Shown in pieces: positions 55,907 to 64,000 of a stretch of DNA of 64,000 nucleotides. A program made the position numbers and the translations under genes. The stretch covers positions 1,674,001-1,738,000 of the forward strand of contig NZ_CP012070.1 in assembly GCF_001189535.1 (NCBI RefSeq). The letters run 5' to 3'. The notes under the pieces were generated by a model. It was not told the origin of the DNA. It did no database searches and saw only the letters and a program-made list of their open reading frames with translations. Origin of the DNA: Arsenicicoccus sp. oral taxon 190. Lineage in GTDB: Bacteria > Actinomycetota > Actinomycetes > Actinomycetales > Dermatophilaceae. Every line of letters begins with the position of its first letter. Positions within the stretch are counted from its first letter, which is position 1.

Positions 55907-56048
55907 GCGTATGCCGGGTCGCGGGTGGGCGCTGGGTCTCTTGCGTCTCGTGCGTCTCCCCGGGTCGGCGGCCCCGCCGTAGTACGGTCGACGGAAGATC
56001 ATCCCCGCACCCGAGGGTCCCCCGCGTCCCCTCGACGAAAGGCTTCCC

Positions 56049-57401
56049 GTGGCACGACTCTTCGGCACGGACGGTGTCCGTGGCCTGGCCAACCGAGACA
56101 TCACCGCCGACCTCGCCCTGCAGCTGTCCGTCGCGGCCGCCACCACCCTGGGTGACCGCGGCGCCTTCGGTGGTCAGCGTTCGGTCGCCGTGGTGGGGCG
56201 CGACCCGCGGGCCTCGGGGGAGTTCCTCGGGGCGGCCGTCTGCGCCGGCCTCGCCTCCGCCGGCGTCGACGTGCTGGACGCCGGGGTGCTGCCGACCCCC
56301 GCCATCGCCTACCTCACCGGCCGCATGAACGCCTCGATCGGCGCCGTGCTGTCCGCCTCGCACAACGCGATGCCCGACAACGGCATCAAGTTCCTCGCCA
56401 AGGGGGGACACAAGCTCTCCGACGCGCAGGAGGACGAGATCCTCGCCCGGATGGATGCCGGCGCTGCCGCGGAGCGGCCCACGGGCGCGGCGGTCGGCCG
56501 CATCCGTCCGTTCCCGCAGGGCGCCGACTTCTACATGGAGCACCTGCTCGACGCGGTGCCGACCCGACTGGACGGGCTGCACATCGTGGTCGACGCCGCG
56601 CACGGCGCCGCGAGCCAGGTCGGTCCCGAGGTCTTCGAGCGTGCCGGCGCCACCGTCGACGTGATCGGCGCGTCGCCGGACGGTCTCAACATCAACGACG
56701 GCTACGGCTCCACGCACCTGGACCGGCTGTGCGAGGCCGTGGTGGCCCGCGGCGCCGACCTCGGGGTCGCCTGGGACGGCGACGCCGACCGCTGCCTCGC
56801 CGTGGACGCCCAGGGCCAGGTCGTCGACGGCGACCAGATCATGGCGATCCTCGCGCTGTCGCTCAAGGAGCAGGGGCGTCTCGCCGACGACACCCTCGTC
56901 GTCACCGTCATGAGCAACCTCGGCCTGCTGCAGGCGATGGAGCGCGAGGGCGTCACCACGCACCAGACCGCCGTCGGCGACCGCTACGTGCTCGAGGACA
57001 TGCGCGCGCACTCGCTCTCCCTCGGCGGCGAGCAGTCCGGCCACGTCATCATGCTCGACCACGGCACCACCGGCGACGGGGTCCTCACCGCCCTGATGCT
57101 CAGCGCCCGCGTGGTCCAGTCGGGGCGCTCCCTGGCCGAGCTCGCCGGGGTCATGACCCGCCTGCCGCAGACGCTCATCAACGTCAAGGGCGTCGACAAG
57201 GACGCGGTCGACAGCAACGAGGCGGTCCGGGCGGCGGTGGCGGACGCCGACGGCGAGCTGCACGGCACCGGCCGGGTGCTGCTGCGCAAGTCGGGCACCG
57301 AGCCGCTGGTGCGCGTCATGGTCGAGGCGCAGAGCGAGGAGCAGGCCCACGCCGTCGCCGAACGCCTCGCCTCCGTGGTGCGCGACCACCTCAGCCTCTG
57401 A
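56049..57401 (+). CDS. glmM: Phosphoglucosamine mutase
   Basis: Interconverts glucosamine-6-phosphate and glucosamine-1-phosphate for UDP-GlcNAc; 450 residues. The phosphoserine is S104 in [11 protein letters not shown]. The metal loop is [11 protein letters not shown], the sugar-binding loop is GGEQSGHVI, and the phosphate-binding [12 protein letters not shown] is near the end. GTG 56049 ([19 protein letters not shown]) is the family start. Usual position after rplM-rpsI. Convergent with the Lrp gene. Confidence 0.96.
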   Translation: MARLFGTDGVRGLANRDITADLALQLSVAAATTLGDRGAFGGQRSVAVVGRDPRASGEFLGAAVCAGLASAGVDVLDAGVLPTPAIAYLTGRMNASIGAVLSASHNAMPDNGIKFLAKGGHKLSDAQEDEILARMDAGAAAERPTGAAVGRIRPFPQGADFYMEHLLDAVPTRLDGLHIVVDAAHGAASQVGPEVFERAGATVDVIGASPDGLNINDGYGSTHLDRLCEAVVARGADLGVAWDGDADRCLAVDAQGQVVDGDQIMAILALSLKEQGRLADDTLVVTVMSNLGLLQAMEREGVTTHQTAVGDRYVLEDMRAHSLSLGGEQSGHVIMLDHGTTGDGVLTALMLSARVVQSGRSLAELAGVMTRLPQTLINVKGVDKDAVDSNEAVRAAVADADGELHGTGRVLLRKSGTEPLVRVMVEAQSEEQAHAVAERLASVVRDHLSL

Positions 57402-57443
57402 CCCACCCCCCGCTCCACCCCACCCCTCCCTGCCCTTTCCGCG

Positions 57444-57488
57444 ATCGTGGTCGATGTGTGCGCCCACGCGACCACAAGCGTCCACGAT
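57444..57488. repeat. REP-like palindromic element
   Basis: ATCGTGG at 57444-57450 pairs with CCACGAT at 57482-57488, and GTGGTCG at 57447-57453 pairs with CGACCAC at 57469-57475, so alternative stems are possible. It lies in the 112-base gap between convergent glmM and the Lrp gene. Confidence 0.55.
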
Positions 57489-57513
57489 GTCGGGGAGGGG
57501 GGAGGGGGCTGGG

Positions 57514-57972
57514 TCAGAGGGTGGGGCCGGCGCCGCGCGACTCGGCGAAGATCAGCAGCGTCCGGGTGCTCGTCACCCCCGGGATCGTCTGGATCCGGTC
57601 GAACACCACGGACCGCAGCGCCGCGTTGTCCGACGCCCGCACCAGCACGATGACGTCGTACTCGGCGGCCACCAGAGCCGTGTGCTCGACCGCCGGCACC
57701 CCGACCAGCGCGTCGCGCACCTCGCGCCAGGAGTTCTGCTCGACCGACACCAGCACGTATGCCGACGTGCCCAGCCCCGCGGCCTCCGGGTCGATCCGGG
57801 CGGTGAAGCCCTGGACCACGCCCGCCTCCACCAGCCGGTCGAGCCGGGCGTAGGCCGTCGCGCGCGAGACGTGCAGCCGCTCGGCGATGGCGCGCAGCGA
57901 CGCCCGGCCGTCCGCCACCAGCGCAGCGACGAGCGAGCGATCGACCTCGTCGAGCTCGAGCCTGCCAGACAT
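57514..57972 (-). CDS. Lrp/AsnC family transcriptional regulator
   Basis: 152-residue regulator: N-terminal helix-turn-helix (LDEVDRSLVAALVADGRASL, HVSRATAYARLDRLVEAGVV) and a C-terminal RAM ligand-binding domain (TSAYVLVSVEQNS, ALVAAEYDVIVLVRA). ATG 57972 follows AGGAGG. It is divergent from the E1alpha gene, the usual place for BkdR-type regulators of branched-chain 2-oxoacid dehydrogenase operons. Control by branched-chain or aromatic amino acids is inferred from this context. Confidence 0.9.
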   Translation of the reverse strand: MSGRLELDEVDRSLVAALVADGRASLRAIAERLHVSRATAYARLDRLVEAGVVQGFTARIDPEAAGLGTSAYVLVSVEQNSWREVRDALVGVPAVEHTALVAAEYDVIVLVRASDNAALRSVVFDRIQTIPGVTSTRTLLIFAESRGAGPTL

Positions 57973-58031
57973 CTGGCCTCCTGATGGGTCTTCGGAGGGC
58001 CACCTGTCGAGTCCTCCACGCATGCATTGAA

Positions 58032-58057
58032 CCATCCGACGTTGTGACGGACGATGG
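58032..58057. promoter_or_regulatory. Dyad and possible promoter in the Lrp-E1alpha gap
   Basis: CCATC...CGT and ACG...GATGG form an interrupted dyad of 26 bp, matching 8 of 11 positions per arm. TTGAAC (58027-58032) with a 17-bp spacer to GACGAT (58050-58055) is a possible promoter for the dehydrogenase operon overlapping the dyad. A plausible Lrp-family binding site. Confidence 0.4.
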
Positions 58058-58121
58058 CCGGACGACACAGGCCGGCGGCGACGGAGCTGCCCGGTCGCGA
58101 CATACGTGGAGGTCGTCCACC

Positions 58122-59333
58122 GTGACACCCGACCAGAGCCCGACGGGGCCGGCCCCGGCCGACCACGTCGCGGGCCGCGCGGCCGCGCAGGCCGCGACCA
58201 GCCTCGACGCCGAGCACCACGAGCCCTTCCAGCGGGGGCTGATCCCCGCGCCGGAGCCGGTGCGCTTCCTCGACCACGCCGGCAACCGCATCGACCCGGT
58301 CACCGACGACTACACCGAGCCGGAGCCCGAGCAGCTGGTCGAGTGCCTGCGCCGGATGATCATCGGGCGCAGGTTCGACATCCAGGCGACGGCGCTGACC
58401 AAGCAGGGGCGGCTCGCCGTCTACCCGAGCTCGCGGGGCCAGGAGGCGTGCCAGGTCGGCACCGTGCTGGCGCTCGGCGACCAGGACTGGGTGTTCCCGA
58501 CCTACCGCGACAGCGTCGCCCTGGTGTCCCGGGGCGTCGACCCGGTCGAGGTGCTCACGCTGCTGCGCGGCGACCAGCACTGCGGATACGACGTCATGGC
58601 GACCCGCGTGGCCGCGCAGTGCACCCCGCTGTCCACCCAGCTGCTGCACGCGGCGGGCCTGGCGCACGGCGAGCAGCGCCGCGGCCGCGACACCGTGGTG
58701 ATGGCCTTCATCGGCGACGGCGCCACCAGCGAGGGCGACTTCCACGAGGGGCTCAACTTCGCGGCGGTCTTCAAGGTCCCGGCGGTCTTCGTGATCCAGA
58801 ACAACGGCTGGGCGATCTCGGTGCCGCTCAGCAAGCAGACGGCGGCTCCGTCCTTGGCCTACAAGGGGATCGGGTACGGCGTCGTGTGCGAGCAGGTCGA
58901 CGGCAACGACGCCGTCGCGGTGATGGCCGTCATGAACAAGGCGGTCGCCTGGGCCCGCGAGGGCAAGGGCCCGGTGCTCCTCGAGCTGCACACCACCCGC
59001 CTGGAGGCGCACACCAACGCCGACGACCACCTGCGCTACCGCTCCAAGGAGGAGCTGGAGGCGATCGCCCACGAGGACGCCGTCGCCCGCCTGGAGAAGT
59101 ACCTGCGCGCCCAGGGTCTCGTCGACGACGACTTCGTCACGAAGGCCAAGGCCGAGGGGGAGCGTCTCGCCGCCGACCTGCGCGAGCGGATGAACGCCGA
59201 CCCCGCCACCGACCCCGAGGACCTCTTCCGCCACGTCTACGCGACGCCCACGCCGCAGCTGCGCGAGCAGCGCGCGCTGCTGCAGGCCGAGCTCGAGGCC
59301 GATGCGCACGACCACCAGGAGGCGACCCGATGA
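58122..59333 (+). CDS. pdhA: 2-oxoacid dehydrogenase E1 component alpha (PdhA/BkdA type)
   Basis: ThDP-dependent E1 alpha subunit of a pyruvate or branched-chain 2-oxoacid dehydrogenase complex, 403 residues. The ThDP-magnesium motif is GDGATSEGDFHEGLNFAAVF (about residue 197 on) ending with the QNN pair. TKQGRLAVYPSSRGQEACQV and FPTYRDSVALVSRGVDPVEV are typical of the actinobacterial BkdA/PdhA group. GTG 58122 has GGAGG nine bases upstream; the upstream in-frame sequence overlaps the Lrp promoter region. Its stop overlaps the E1beta ATG (ATGA). The Lrp neighbour favours branched-chain substrates. Confidence 0.9.
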   Translation: MTPDQSPTGPAPADHVAGRAAAQAATSLDAEHHEPFQRGLIPAPEPVRFLDHAGNRIDPVTDDYTEPEPEQLVECLRRMIIGRRFDIQATALTKQGRLAVYPSSRGQEACQVGTVLALGDQDWVFPTYRDSVALVSRGVDPVEVLTLLRGDQHCGYDVMATRVAAQCTPLSTQLLHAAGLAHGEQRRGRDTVVMAFIGDGATSEGDFHEGLNFAAVFKVPAVFVIQNNGWAISVPLSKQTAAPSLAYKGIGYGVVCEQVDGNDAVAVMAVMNKAVAWAREGKGPVLLELHTTRLEAHTNADDHLRYRSKEELEAIAHEDAVARLEKYLRAQGLVDDDFVTKAKAEGERLAADLRERMNADPATDPEDLFRHVYATPTPQLREQRALLQAELEADAHDHQEATR

Positions 59334-60400
59334 GCCCCGTGACCTTCGCCGCCGCGCTCAACCGGGCACTCGCGGACGCCATCGCCGCCGGCGAGGACGT
59401 CCTCGTCTTCGGGGAGGACGTGGGGGTGGCCGGGGGCGTCTTCCGGATCACCGACGGCCTCGCCGGCACGTATGGCGACGACCGCTGCTTCGACACGCCG
59501 CTCGCCGAGTCGGGGATCATCGGCTTCGGGATCGGCTTGTGCATGGCGGGATTCCGTCCCGTGGCGGAGATGCAGTTCGACGCCTTCGCCTACCCGGCGT
59601 TCGAGCAGATCACCTCCCACGTGGCCAAGATGCGCAACCGCACGCGGGGTTCGGTGACGATCCCGATGACGATCCGGATCCCCTTCGCGGGCGGCATCGG
59701 CGGGGTGGAGCACCACTGCGACTCCTCCGAGGCCTACTACGCCGCGACCCCTGGCCTCAAGGTCGTCACGCCGGCCACGGTCGAGGACGCCTACCTGCTG
59801 CTGCGCGCAGCCATCGACGACCCGGACCCCGTCGTCTTCATGGAGCCGAAGCGGCTCTACTGGTCCAAGGCCGACGTCGACCTGGACGACCTGTCGGCGC
59901 GCTGGGGCTCGGGAGAGCTGACCCACGACCAGGTGATCGGGCGGGCCCTGGTGCGCCGCCCCGCCTCCGGGGGCGCGGAGGCCGCGACGATCGTGGCCTA
60001 CGGCCCGACGGTGTCGGTGGCGCTCGAGTCGGCCGAGGCGGCACGCGAGGAGGGGTGGGACGTCGAGGTCGTCGACGTCCGCTCGCTCGTCCCCTTCGAC
60101 GACGAGACCGTGGTGGCGTCCGTGCGCCGCACCGGGCGGTGCCTGGTGCTGCAGGAGGCCCAGGGCTTCGCGGGGGTCGGCGCCGAGATCGCGGCCCGGG
60201 TGCAGGAGCGGGCGTTCCACTCGCTCGCGGCCCCGGTGCTGCGCGTCACCGGATTCGACATCCCTTATCCCGCACCCAAGCTCGAGCACCTCCACCTGCC
60301 CTCGGTCGACCGCGTGCTCGACGCGCTGGGGCGGCTGCAGTGGGACGACGAGCCCGACCTGCGGCACGCGTCGACCGCGACCGGAGGTGAGCCCCGATGA
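59330..60400 (+). CDS. 2-oxoacid dehydrogenase E1 component beta
   Basis: 356-residue E1 beta subunit: transketolase pyrimidine domain (VLVFGEDVGVAGGVFRITDG, LAESGIIGFGIGLCMAGFRP) and a transketolase C-terminal domain (from about residue 215, with VVDVRSLVPFDDETVVASV). It forms the alpha2beta2 E1 with the upstream gene and transfers the acyl group to the lipoyl arm of E2. ATG 59330 overlaps the upstream stop, and its own TGA overlaps the E2 start, both by four bases. Confidence 0.92.
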   Translation: MSPVTFAAALNRALADAIAAGEDVLVFGEDVGVAGGVFRITDGLAGTYGDDRCFDTPLAESGIIGFGIGLCMAGFRPVAEMQFDAFAYPAFEQITSHVAKMRNRTRGSVTIPMTIRIPFAGGIGGVEHHCDSSEAYYAATPGLKVVTPATVEDAYLLLRAAIDDPDPVVFMEPKRLYWSKADVDLDDLSARWGSGELTHDQVIGRALVRRPASGGAEAATIVAYGPTVSVALESAEAAREEGWDVEVVDVRSLVPFDDETVVASVRRTGRCLVLQEAQGFAGVGAEIAARVQERAFHSLAAPVLRVTGFDIPYPAPKLEHLHLPSVDRVLDALGRLQWDDEPDLRHASTATGGEPR

Positions 60401-61824
60401 CCAGCAAAGTGTTTCTGCTCCCCGACCTGGGGGAGGGCCTGACCGAGGCGGAGGTCGTCAGCTGGCTCGTCGCCCCGGGCGACGAGGTGGTCGTCGACCA
60501 GCCCATCGCGGTCGTCGAGACCGCCAAGGCCCAGGTCGAGCTGCCCTGCCCGTATGCCGGACGCGTGGTCACCCTGCACGGCGAGGCGGGGCACGTCGTC
60601 GACGTCGGGGCGGCGTTCATCACCGTCGAGATCGCGGGCCCGGACGTGAGCGACCCTGATGGGCAAGGCGATTCAGGACAGCCCTCCGAGGCGGTGGATG
60701 CCTACCGTGAGGAGGAGCGGGCCGGGTCCGGCAACGTCCTCATCGGCTACGGCACGAGCGAGGGCTCCCGTCGACGCCGGCGCCGCGCCGGGACGGGTGC
60801 CCCCACGGCGCCGGCCGCCGGCTCGTCGCTGCCGTCCGCGTCGCCCGAGATGCCCGACACCGCAACGCCGGTCACCGACTCGCCGGCGAAGCCCACTGCC
60901 ACGCCAGAGATCTCGAGCAAGCCGGGGGCGCCGGTGCGGGTGATCTCCCCGCTGGTGCGCACGCTGGCCGCCGAGCACGGCATCGACCTGCGCACCATCA
61001 CCCCCAGCGCGCCGAGCGGCGTCATCCGGCGCTGCGACGTGATGGCCGCGGTCGAGGGCGCGGCCGGCTCCGCGAGCACCGTTGCCCCGTCGAGCACCGT
61101 TGCCCCGTCGAGCGGCTCGGCGTCCCCGGCCCAGGATCGCCGGATCCCGCTGACCGGCATACGGGGCACGATCGCCAGCCGGCTTGCCACCTCGCGCCGG
61201 GAGATCCCGGACGCGACCACGTGGGTGGACGTCGACGCGACCGAGTTCCTCGCGGTGCGAAGGCAGCTCGCGGACGCCCGCCCCGAGGCGCGGCTCGGCG
61301 TGCTCGCCCTGCTGGCGCGGATCATGGTGGCGGGGCTGCGGCGATACCCGGAGCTCAACGCGACCGTGGACACCGAGGCCAACGAGGTCGTGGTCAAGGG
61401 TGCCGTCAACCTCGGTTTTGCGGCCCAGTCACCGCGCGGTCTCGTCGTCCCCGTCGTGCACGGCGCCGGCGAGATGAGCCTCGGCGAGCTGTCGCTCGCG
61501 CTGCGCGAGCTCACGACCAAGGCCATGGACGGCACGCTGTCCCCGGCCGAGATGACCGGGGGGACGTTCACGCTCAACAACTACGGCGGGTATGGCGTCG
61601 ACGGCTCCACCCCGATCATCAACCACCCCGAGGCCGCCATGGTCGGCGTCGGGCGGCTGATCGACAAGCCGTGGGTCGTCGACGGGCAGCTGGCGGTCCG
61701 CACGGTCGGCACGATCGGGCTGACCTTCGACCACCGGGTGTGCGACGGCGGGACGGCGGGCGGGTTCATCCGCTACGTGGCCGACTGCATCGAGCGGCCG
61801 ACCACGCTGCTGCTCGACCTCTGA
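60397..61824 (+). CDS. 2-oxoacid dehydrogenase E2, dihydrolipoamide acyltransferase
   Basis: Core acyltransferase, 475 residues. A single lipoyl domain (1-80) carries the lipoyl lysine K44 in VETAKAQVELP. The peripheral subunit-binding domain is at about 185-220 (SPLVRTLAAEHGIDLRTITP). The catalytic domain (about 248-475) has H446 and D450 in DHRVCDGG. Between the domains lie Ala/Pro/Ser/Thr linkers, one containing an 18-bp tandem duplication. No E3 gene is adjacent, so a shared lipoamide dehydrogenase is presumably used. It ends near the convergent kinase-like gene. Confidence 0.92.
   Translation: MTSKVFLLPDLGEGLTEAEVVSWLVAPGDEVVVDQPIAVVETAKAQVELPCPYAGRVVTLHGEAGHVVDVGAAFITVEIAGPDVSDPDGQGDSGQPSEAVDAYREEERAGSGNVLIGYGTSEGSRRRRRRAGTGAPTAPAAGSSLPSASPEMPDTATPVTDSPAKPTATPEISSKPGAPVRVISPLVRTLAAEHGIDLRTITPSAPSGVIRRCDVMAAVEGAAGSASTVAPSSTVAPSSGSASPAQDRRIPLTGIRGTIASRLATSRREIPDATTWVDVDATEFLAVRRQLADARPEARLGVLALLARIMVAGLRRYPELNATVDTEANEVVVKGAVNLGFAAQSPRGLVVPVVHGAGEMSLGELSLALRELTTKAMDGTLSPAEMTGGTFTLNNYGGYGVDGSTPIINHPEAAMVGVGRLIDKPWVVDGQLAVRTVGTIGLTFDHRVCDGGTAGGFIRYVADCIERPTTLLLDL
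61073..61108 (+). repeat. 18-bp tandem repeat in the E2 linker
   Basis: CGAGCACCGTTGCCCCGT twice in tandem, then a partial CGAGC. It encodes two STVAPS units in the flexible linker between the E2 subunit-binding and catalytic domains; copy number can vary without a frameshift. Confidence 0.85.
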
Positions 61825-63021
61825 ACTGCCCGGTCCCCGCCCCCATCTCGCGATGTGGGGCGGGGCGGGGCCGGGGCAGGTGAACGGTGGCAGGGGTGAG
61901 CGGCGACTGGGGTGAGCGGCAGGGGTCAGCGGCAGGGGGCAGCGAACCCAGGAGCCGTCAGGGGCGCGGCGCCAGCCACCCGTGCTGGGTGCGGGGGCGC
62001 CCTGGGAGGACGCGGGTCCGGGCTGCGTCGTCGGTGCGGGGGCTGCCGGCCTCGCTGCTCCGGCCCCGCCCGCGGCAGTGTTCCCCGCCGCGGTACCTGC
62101 CCCAGCCGCACCCACCGTGGTCGACCCCGCCGCGGGGGCGACGGGCAGGCCCGCGAGCCGAGCCGCGCGCAACCGGGCGAAGTAGTCGGCCCACTGCGTG
62201 CACGACGGGCGGTGCCCGGGCGTCTCGGACAGAGACGCGGCGAGCAGGTGCTGGCCCTCCGGGTCGAGGATGTCGGCGACCCGGCGGGGGTCGCGGGCGG
62301 TGGAGGCGTTGGTGCCGGGGGACAGGCAGCGCAGGACGAAGAGGGCGTACTTGTAGACGTCGGTGTAGCTCGTCAGCTGGTTCCGCTCGGCGGCCGGTGG
62401 CTCCCAGTCCGGGGTGTTGAGCTGGGGGACGGCCGACATGGTGCCGCGGACCCGCACGGCGTCGCAGTCGACGAGCATGATCCCGGCGTCCGCGCGCCCC
62501 GGCCCCACGGAGAACAACGCGTTCTTGGCGTTGAAGTCGCCGAAGACGACGTTGTTGGTGTGCAGCAGGGCGAGGACGCGGGCGAGCTGCTCGCACAGGT
62601 GCAGCCGCTGGTGCAGGTTGACCAGCGGGAAGCCGAGCTTGGCGCACCGGTTGGCCGCAAGGAAGAGGAACTGGATCTCGCGTTCCTTGCGCATCGCGGA
62701 GCCGGTGATGGAGTGTCCGACCTGCACGAACGAGTCCGGGATGAGCGGCATGAGCAGGCCGACGACGCGGCCCTGGTCGCGCACCAGCCGGATCGGCCAT
62801 GCCGCGTTCGAGTCCAGCAGGTCCCGGTCCGGGGCGCTCATGCGCGAGCGCACGCCCACGATGGCCTCGAGCCCGCCGCTGGCGAGCTGCCCCGCCTTGA
62901 ACTCCTTGTAGGCGAGGTGGTGGTGCACGTCGGGCAGCTGGAGCGTCAGGCACCGGTAGACCCGGCCCTGACCGCCCTCGGCGATGTACTCCAGCTGCCC
63001 GAGCTGCGACCGGCGGACGCC
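61429..63021 (-). pseudogene. TerY-P-type protein kinase-like gene, 5' end lost, frame joined to VWA gene
   Basis: The frame reads a protein-kinase-like domain: glycine loop YIAEGGQGRVY, a lysine in LAYKEFK, the catalytic loop VVFGDFNAKNALF with Asp and Asn, and VDCDAV in place of DFG. These unusual motifs fit the kinases of TerY-P gene sets (VWA, phosphatase, kinase). The glycine loop begins about 10 residues after the point where the VWA gene loses similarity, in another frame. No ATG, GTG or TTG in this frame lies near it, so the gene has no start of its own. At the other end no stop occurs after GWRRAPDGSWVR until 61429, deep in the antisense of E2. A deletion, frameshift or sequence error is likely. 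The lower boundary is only the first in-frame stop. Confidence 0.6.
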
Positions 63022-63923
63022 GCGGTCTGGTCCTGGTCGGCCATGAAGAGGCGCATGGCGCGCTCGGGCGGGTTCTTGGGGTGGATGACCTCCTGCAGGA
63101 TGCGGGGGTCGGCACCCTGGAGGCCGAACGGGATGATGTTGGGGTACATCCGGTTGCCCGTGCCCGACGCCTTGTCGTACTGCGTCAGCGCGGCGAAGGC
63201 GGCCTTCCAGTCCGGCTCGGCGTCGGTCGGGGCGCCGTCGGACAGGAAGAACACGGCCGGCCGGTGCACGGCGAATCCGTCCGCCTTGAGCTGGTTGACA
63301 TCCCGCTCGATCTGGGTGCGCAGCAGGTCGAAGGCCGCCTTGTATGACGTCCGCCCCCGCCCCTCGAGCTGGGGCAGGGTGGTCTGCTCGAGCAGGTCGC
63401 ACAGCGGGAGCACCATGCGGGCGTCGTCGCTGAAGTCCATGACCCCGAAGCGGACCTTGTCGCAGATGATCGGGTCCTTCTCGAGGGCCTGGACCAGGCT
63501 CGGGAGGATGTTGTTGGCCTCGGTGAGGGCGCCGCTCTCGACCATGGAGTGCGAGACGTCGCAGACGAGGTAGAACGGCAGGAGCTTGGCCTTGTCGTCC
63601 TGCGGCGCGGGGGTGTCGATCGAGCTCGGCACCGGCTGCGCGGGGACGGCCGGCGCGGGAGGCGCCACCGGGGCGGCGGGCGCCGGGGTCGCGGTGGGAG
63701 CCGGAGCGGCGGCGGGCGCCTCGACCGGCGCGGGGGACTCGACGGGAGCCGGCGGGGCGACGGGCTGGGTCGGGTCCACCGGGTTCTCGCCCGGCGCGGG
63801 GGCCGCGGGCGGGGTGCTGGGCGGCGTGGGCACGCCCGGGGCGGTGGGCTCCGTCGGCACGGGCTGGGTCGGTGCCGGCTGGTTCGGTGCCGGCTGGGTG
63901 GGGTCGGTCGGGGGCTGGGTCAT
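62946..63923 (-). CDS. VWA domain protein, TerY-like, probably truncated
   Basis: 325 residues: a Pro/Ala/Thr/Gln-rich low-complexity region (1-115) and a von Willebrand A domain (about 116-295). The metal-site residues are D122, S124 and S126 (DVSHS), threonine in GRGRTSYKAA and aspartate in FLSDGAPTD. Similar proteins (TerY) pair with a PP2C phosphatase and a kinase and are proposed to act in metal-dependent complex assembly. ATG 63923 follows GGAGGACCC. After MRLFMADQDQ the sequence turns into a non-conserved tail that is the out-of-frame start of the kinase, so the C-terminus appears to be lost. Overlaps the kinase frame by about 75 bases. Confidence 0.75.
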   Translation of the reverse strand: MTQPPTDPTQPAPNQPAPTQPVPTEPTAPGVPTPPSTPPAAPAPGENPVDPTQPVAPPAPVESPAPVEAPAAAPAPTATPAPAAPVAPPAPAVPAQPVPSSIDTPAPQDDKAKLLPFYLVCDVSHSMVESGALTEANNILPSLVQALEKDPIICDKVRFGVMDFSDDARMVLPLCDLLEQTTLPQLEGRGRTSYKAAFDLLRTQIERDVNQLKADGFAVHRPAVFFLSDGAPTDAEPDWKAAFAALTQYDKASGTGNRMYPNIIPFGLQGADPRILQEVIHPKNPPERAMRLFMADQDQTAASAGRSSGSWSTSPRAVRAGSTGA

Positions 63924-64000
63924 CGGGTCCTCCGTGATGGGTGGGTCATGGGTGGGTGGGACGAGCTGGGACGGATGGTCGTGGTCAGCCGAGCACCCGC

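Noticed and set aside
63985..64000. End of a further minus-strand gene (codons for Arg-Val-Leu-Gly then TGA)
   Set aside because: Four codons are too few to support a gene. It would be the natural place for a phosphatase of the TerY-P set, but nothing shows it.

Overview
The window is a high-GC stretch (roughly 70% G+C by eye) from an actinomycete chromosome. It carries the ribosomal-protein and RNA polymerase superoperons plus the genes that usually flank them. The order rpmG-hadA-hadB-murB, tRNA-Trp-secE-nusG-rplK-rplA, rplJL-rpoBC, rpsLG-fusA-tuf, S10-spc-alpha, truA, rplM-rpsI-glmM is that of Actinomycetota. A Micrococcales member of the Intrasporangiaceae/Ornithinimicrobiaceae type is the best guess; this is inference from gene order and protein sequence style, not a database match. 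Nearly all core genes lie on the + strand.

Layout. 1-2411 (minus): 2-oxoacid:ferredoxin oxidoreductase korB (cut by the window edge) and korA. 2687-5263: tRNA-Thr, tRNA-Met, rpmG, two MaoC-type dehydratases (hadA, hadB) and murB; then adenosine deaminase (minus) and a membrane-anchored CapA-like protein. 7748-12898: tRNA-Trp, secE, nusG, rplKA, a lipoprotein, and rplJL behind an L10-type leader with an attenuator. 13381-20924: rpoB and rpoC. 21336-25722: rpsL, rpsG, fusA, tuf. 25944-28307: an accessory block of an enoyl-CoA hydratase and an overlapping DUF2785/DUF2599-lipoprotein pair (minus). 28741-46549: rpsJ through rplQ, including secY-adk-map-infA and rpoA, then truA. 46698-54593: a second accessory block, with a 1931-residue secreted amylase-pullulanase fusion behind a maltose-type operator, and an ArsR-like regulator with an MFS transporter (minus). 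54842-57401: rplM, rpsI, glmM. 57514-61824: an Lrp/AsnC regulator divergent from an E1alpha-E1beta-E2 2-oxoacid dehydrogenase operon. 61429-63923 (minus): a VWA protein and a kinase-like protein of the TerY-P type, joined out of frame.

Many neighbours overlap by 1 or 4 bases (rpsL/rpsG, rplD/rplW, rpsS/rplV/rpsC/rplP/rpmC/rpsQ, secY/adk/map, E1alpha/E1beta/E2), which points to translational coupling. Strong GC-rich hairpins, mostly without a U tract, close most transcription units. Several genes (hadA, the 10531 lipoprotein, truA, the ArsR-like gene) have a TAnnnT box 6-8 bases before the start codon, as expected for leaderless mRNAs.

The most unusual signals are: (1) a GTATGCC/GGCATAC word that recurs across the window in both orientations and in different reading frames, and forms the base of several intergenic hairpins, including one between rpoB and rpoC; (2) the broken VWA-kinase junction near 63010, where the kinase has no start codon of its own and no stop before it runs antisense through the E2 gene; (3) four TTGCACAA repeats at exact 13-bp spacing over the promoter of the ArsR-like gene; (4) an exact 15-bp in-frame duplication of a ribosome binding site and start codon at hadA/hadB; (5) a perfect 20-bp inverted repeat at 52595-52647. 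I saw no CRISPR array, insertion sequence, prophage or clearly new defence system.
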